Assembly: GCA_030043595.1 (NCBI GenBank)
Contig: JASHXJ010000058.1
Location: 1 to 6,014, forward strand
From: Trebonia sp.
GTDB taxonomy: Bacteria; Actinomycetota; Actinomycetes; Streptosporangiales; Streptosporangiaceae
DNA length: 6,014 nucleotides
Direction: 5' to 3'
Position numbers and translations under genes: made by a program. The first letter of the stretch is position 1. Each line of letters opens with the position of its first letter. Positions 5,390-6,014 of this stretch are shown one piece after another. The notes beneath the pieces were generated by a model, which saw only the letters and a program-made list of their open reading frames with translations, did not search any database and was not told where the DNA came from.

Positions 5390-6014
5390 AGCCGGGTGGC
5401 AAGCGCCCAGGCGACGTCAGCGAGCTGGCGCGCGCGGTGCAGTTGCGACCGCAGGTCGGTGCCAGTCGCCCGGTGCGCGAGCGGAACCTCGACCTCGGTG
5501 ATCCGCAGTCCCTTGCGCGCCAGGTCGATGGTCAGCGCTGTCTCGACGCCGAACCCCCTGGCCAGCGGGCGGGCGGCGGCGAAGGCTCGCCTGGACAGGC
5601 ACCGCTGGCCGTTCAGCGGCTGGGCCGGCGTCCAGCCGCCGGTCGCGCGGCGGATGCCCGCCGCGGCCAGGCGCACCACGAACCCGTGGCCGCCCAGCTT
5701 GACGGTGGCGGCGAACACGGCGATCGTCATGTCCGCCTCGCCGGTCATGACGGGCGTGATCAGCGGCCCGGCCTTGGCCGCGGTGGCACCGAGGTCGGCG
5801 TCGAGGAACAGCAGGTGCCGCGCGGGCCCCTGGTCGCGCTGGTCGAGCAGCCGGATGGCCTCGGCGCCGGTTTCCATGGCGGCCGCCTTGCCCCGGTTGG
5901 CCGCATGCCGCAGCACGGACGCGCCCGCCTCGCGCGCGGCGCGCGCCGTGCCATCGCGCGAGCCGTCGTCGACGACCACGACCACATCGACGCCGTCCAG
6001 CGTCGCGGCGGCGG
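5386..6014 (-). CDS. Family 2 glycosyltransferase, polyprenyl-phosphate glycosyltransferase-like (N-terminus outside window)
   Basis: The frame is open to the right edge, giving 208 visible residues and a TGA at 5388-5386. The GT-A fold is clear: VDVVVVVDDGSRDGTA, with the nucleotide-binding DDGS, begins within ten residues of the edge, so only the first strand (usually a VIPAxNE-type segment) and a short linker should be missing. NRGKAAAMETG follows. The metal-binding DXD is DAD in LLFLDADLGATA, about 75 residues in. PAQPLNGQRCLSRRAF and GFGVETALTIDLARKGLRITEVEVPL match the acceptor-side half of DPM1-like enzymes. No C-terminal membrane segments are seen, so the protein is probably cytoplasmic or peripheral. 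The expected role is to load a sugar from a nucleotide donor onto polyprenyl phosphate for the adjacent GT-C enzyme; the sugar is unknown. The 4-bp overlap with the GT-C gene supports a functional pair. The GTG codon at 5985 is internal, not the start. Confidence 0.88.
   Translation of the reverse strand, partial: AAATLDGVDVVVVVDDGSRDGTARAAREAGASVLRHAANRGKAAAMETGAEAIRLLDQRDQGPARHLLFLDADLGATAAKAGPLITPVMTGEADMTIAVFAATVKLGGHGFVVRLAAAGIRRATGGWTPAQPLNGQRCLSRRAFAAARPLARGFGVETALTIDLARKGLRITEVEVPLAHRATGTDLRSQLHRARQLADVAWALATRL

Overview
The window is very GC-rich. Its codons are strongly biased to G or C at third positions and it uses GTG starts freely. It carries a bacterial proteasome activator (Bpa/PafE), a gene of proteasome-bearing Actinomycetota, next to a PIG3-type quinone oxidoreductase. 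It therefore reads as chromosomal DNA from a high-GC actinobacterium, perhaps a Streptomycetales/Streptosporangiales-type soil lineage. No genus can be named from the sequence alone. There are no RNA genes, insertion sequences, CRISPR arrays or phage signatures.

Layout, left to right. (1) A minus-strand gene runs off the left edge (1-727). It starts with GTG and encodes a long, disordered, Pro/Ala/Gly-rich N-terminal region with a short Tyr-Pro-Gly-Leu-Ala repeat; its function is unknown because the rest is outside the window. (2) A 192-bp divergent intergenic region follows (728-919), with a TTGACA hexamer, a 10-bp palindrome and a strong Shine-Dalgarno for the next gene. (3) A plus-strand pair follows: a PIG3-family NAD(P)H:quinone oxidoreductase (920-1900) and, 27 bp later, bpa (1928-2485), encoding the ATP-independent ring activator of the 20S proteasome. 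(4) Only 15 bp separate the bpa stop from the stop of the convergent pheA. (5) A tightly packed minus-strand operon fills the right half. In transcription order it holds a family 2 glycosyltransferase (cut by the right edge), a multi-spanning GT-C glycosyltransferase (4-bp overlap), a DUF4446 membrane-anchored protein (1-bp overlap) and prephenate dehydratase pheA (7-bp gap).

How the genes may work together. The GT2/GT-C pair fits the usual two-step scheme of envelope glycosylation: a cytoplasmic GT2 charges a polyprenyl-phosphate with a sugar, and a membrane GT-C uses that lipid-linked donor on the outer face. DUF4446 and PheA, the committed step to phenylalanine, are made from the same message, probably by translational coupling. 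The oxidoreductase-bpa pair is a separate unit linked to protein quality control.

I found no clearly new multi-gene system. The points most worth a second look are the altered C-terminal proteasome-docking tail of Bpa (GPYL instead of GQYL), the coupled glycosyltransferase-DUF4446-pheA operon, and the partial low-complexity gene at the left edge, which is easy to miss because both its stop codon and most of its recognisable content lie outside the window.
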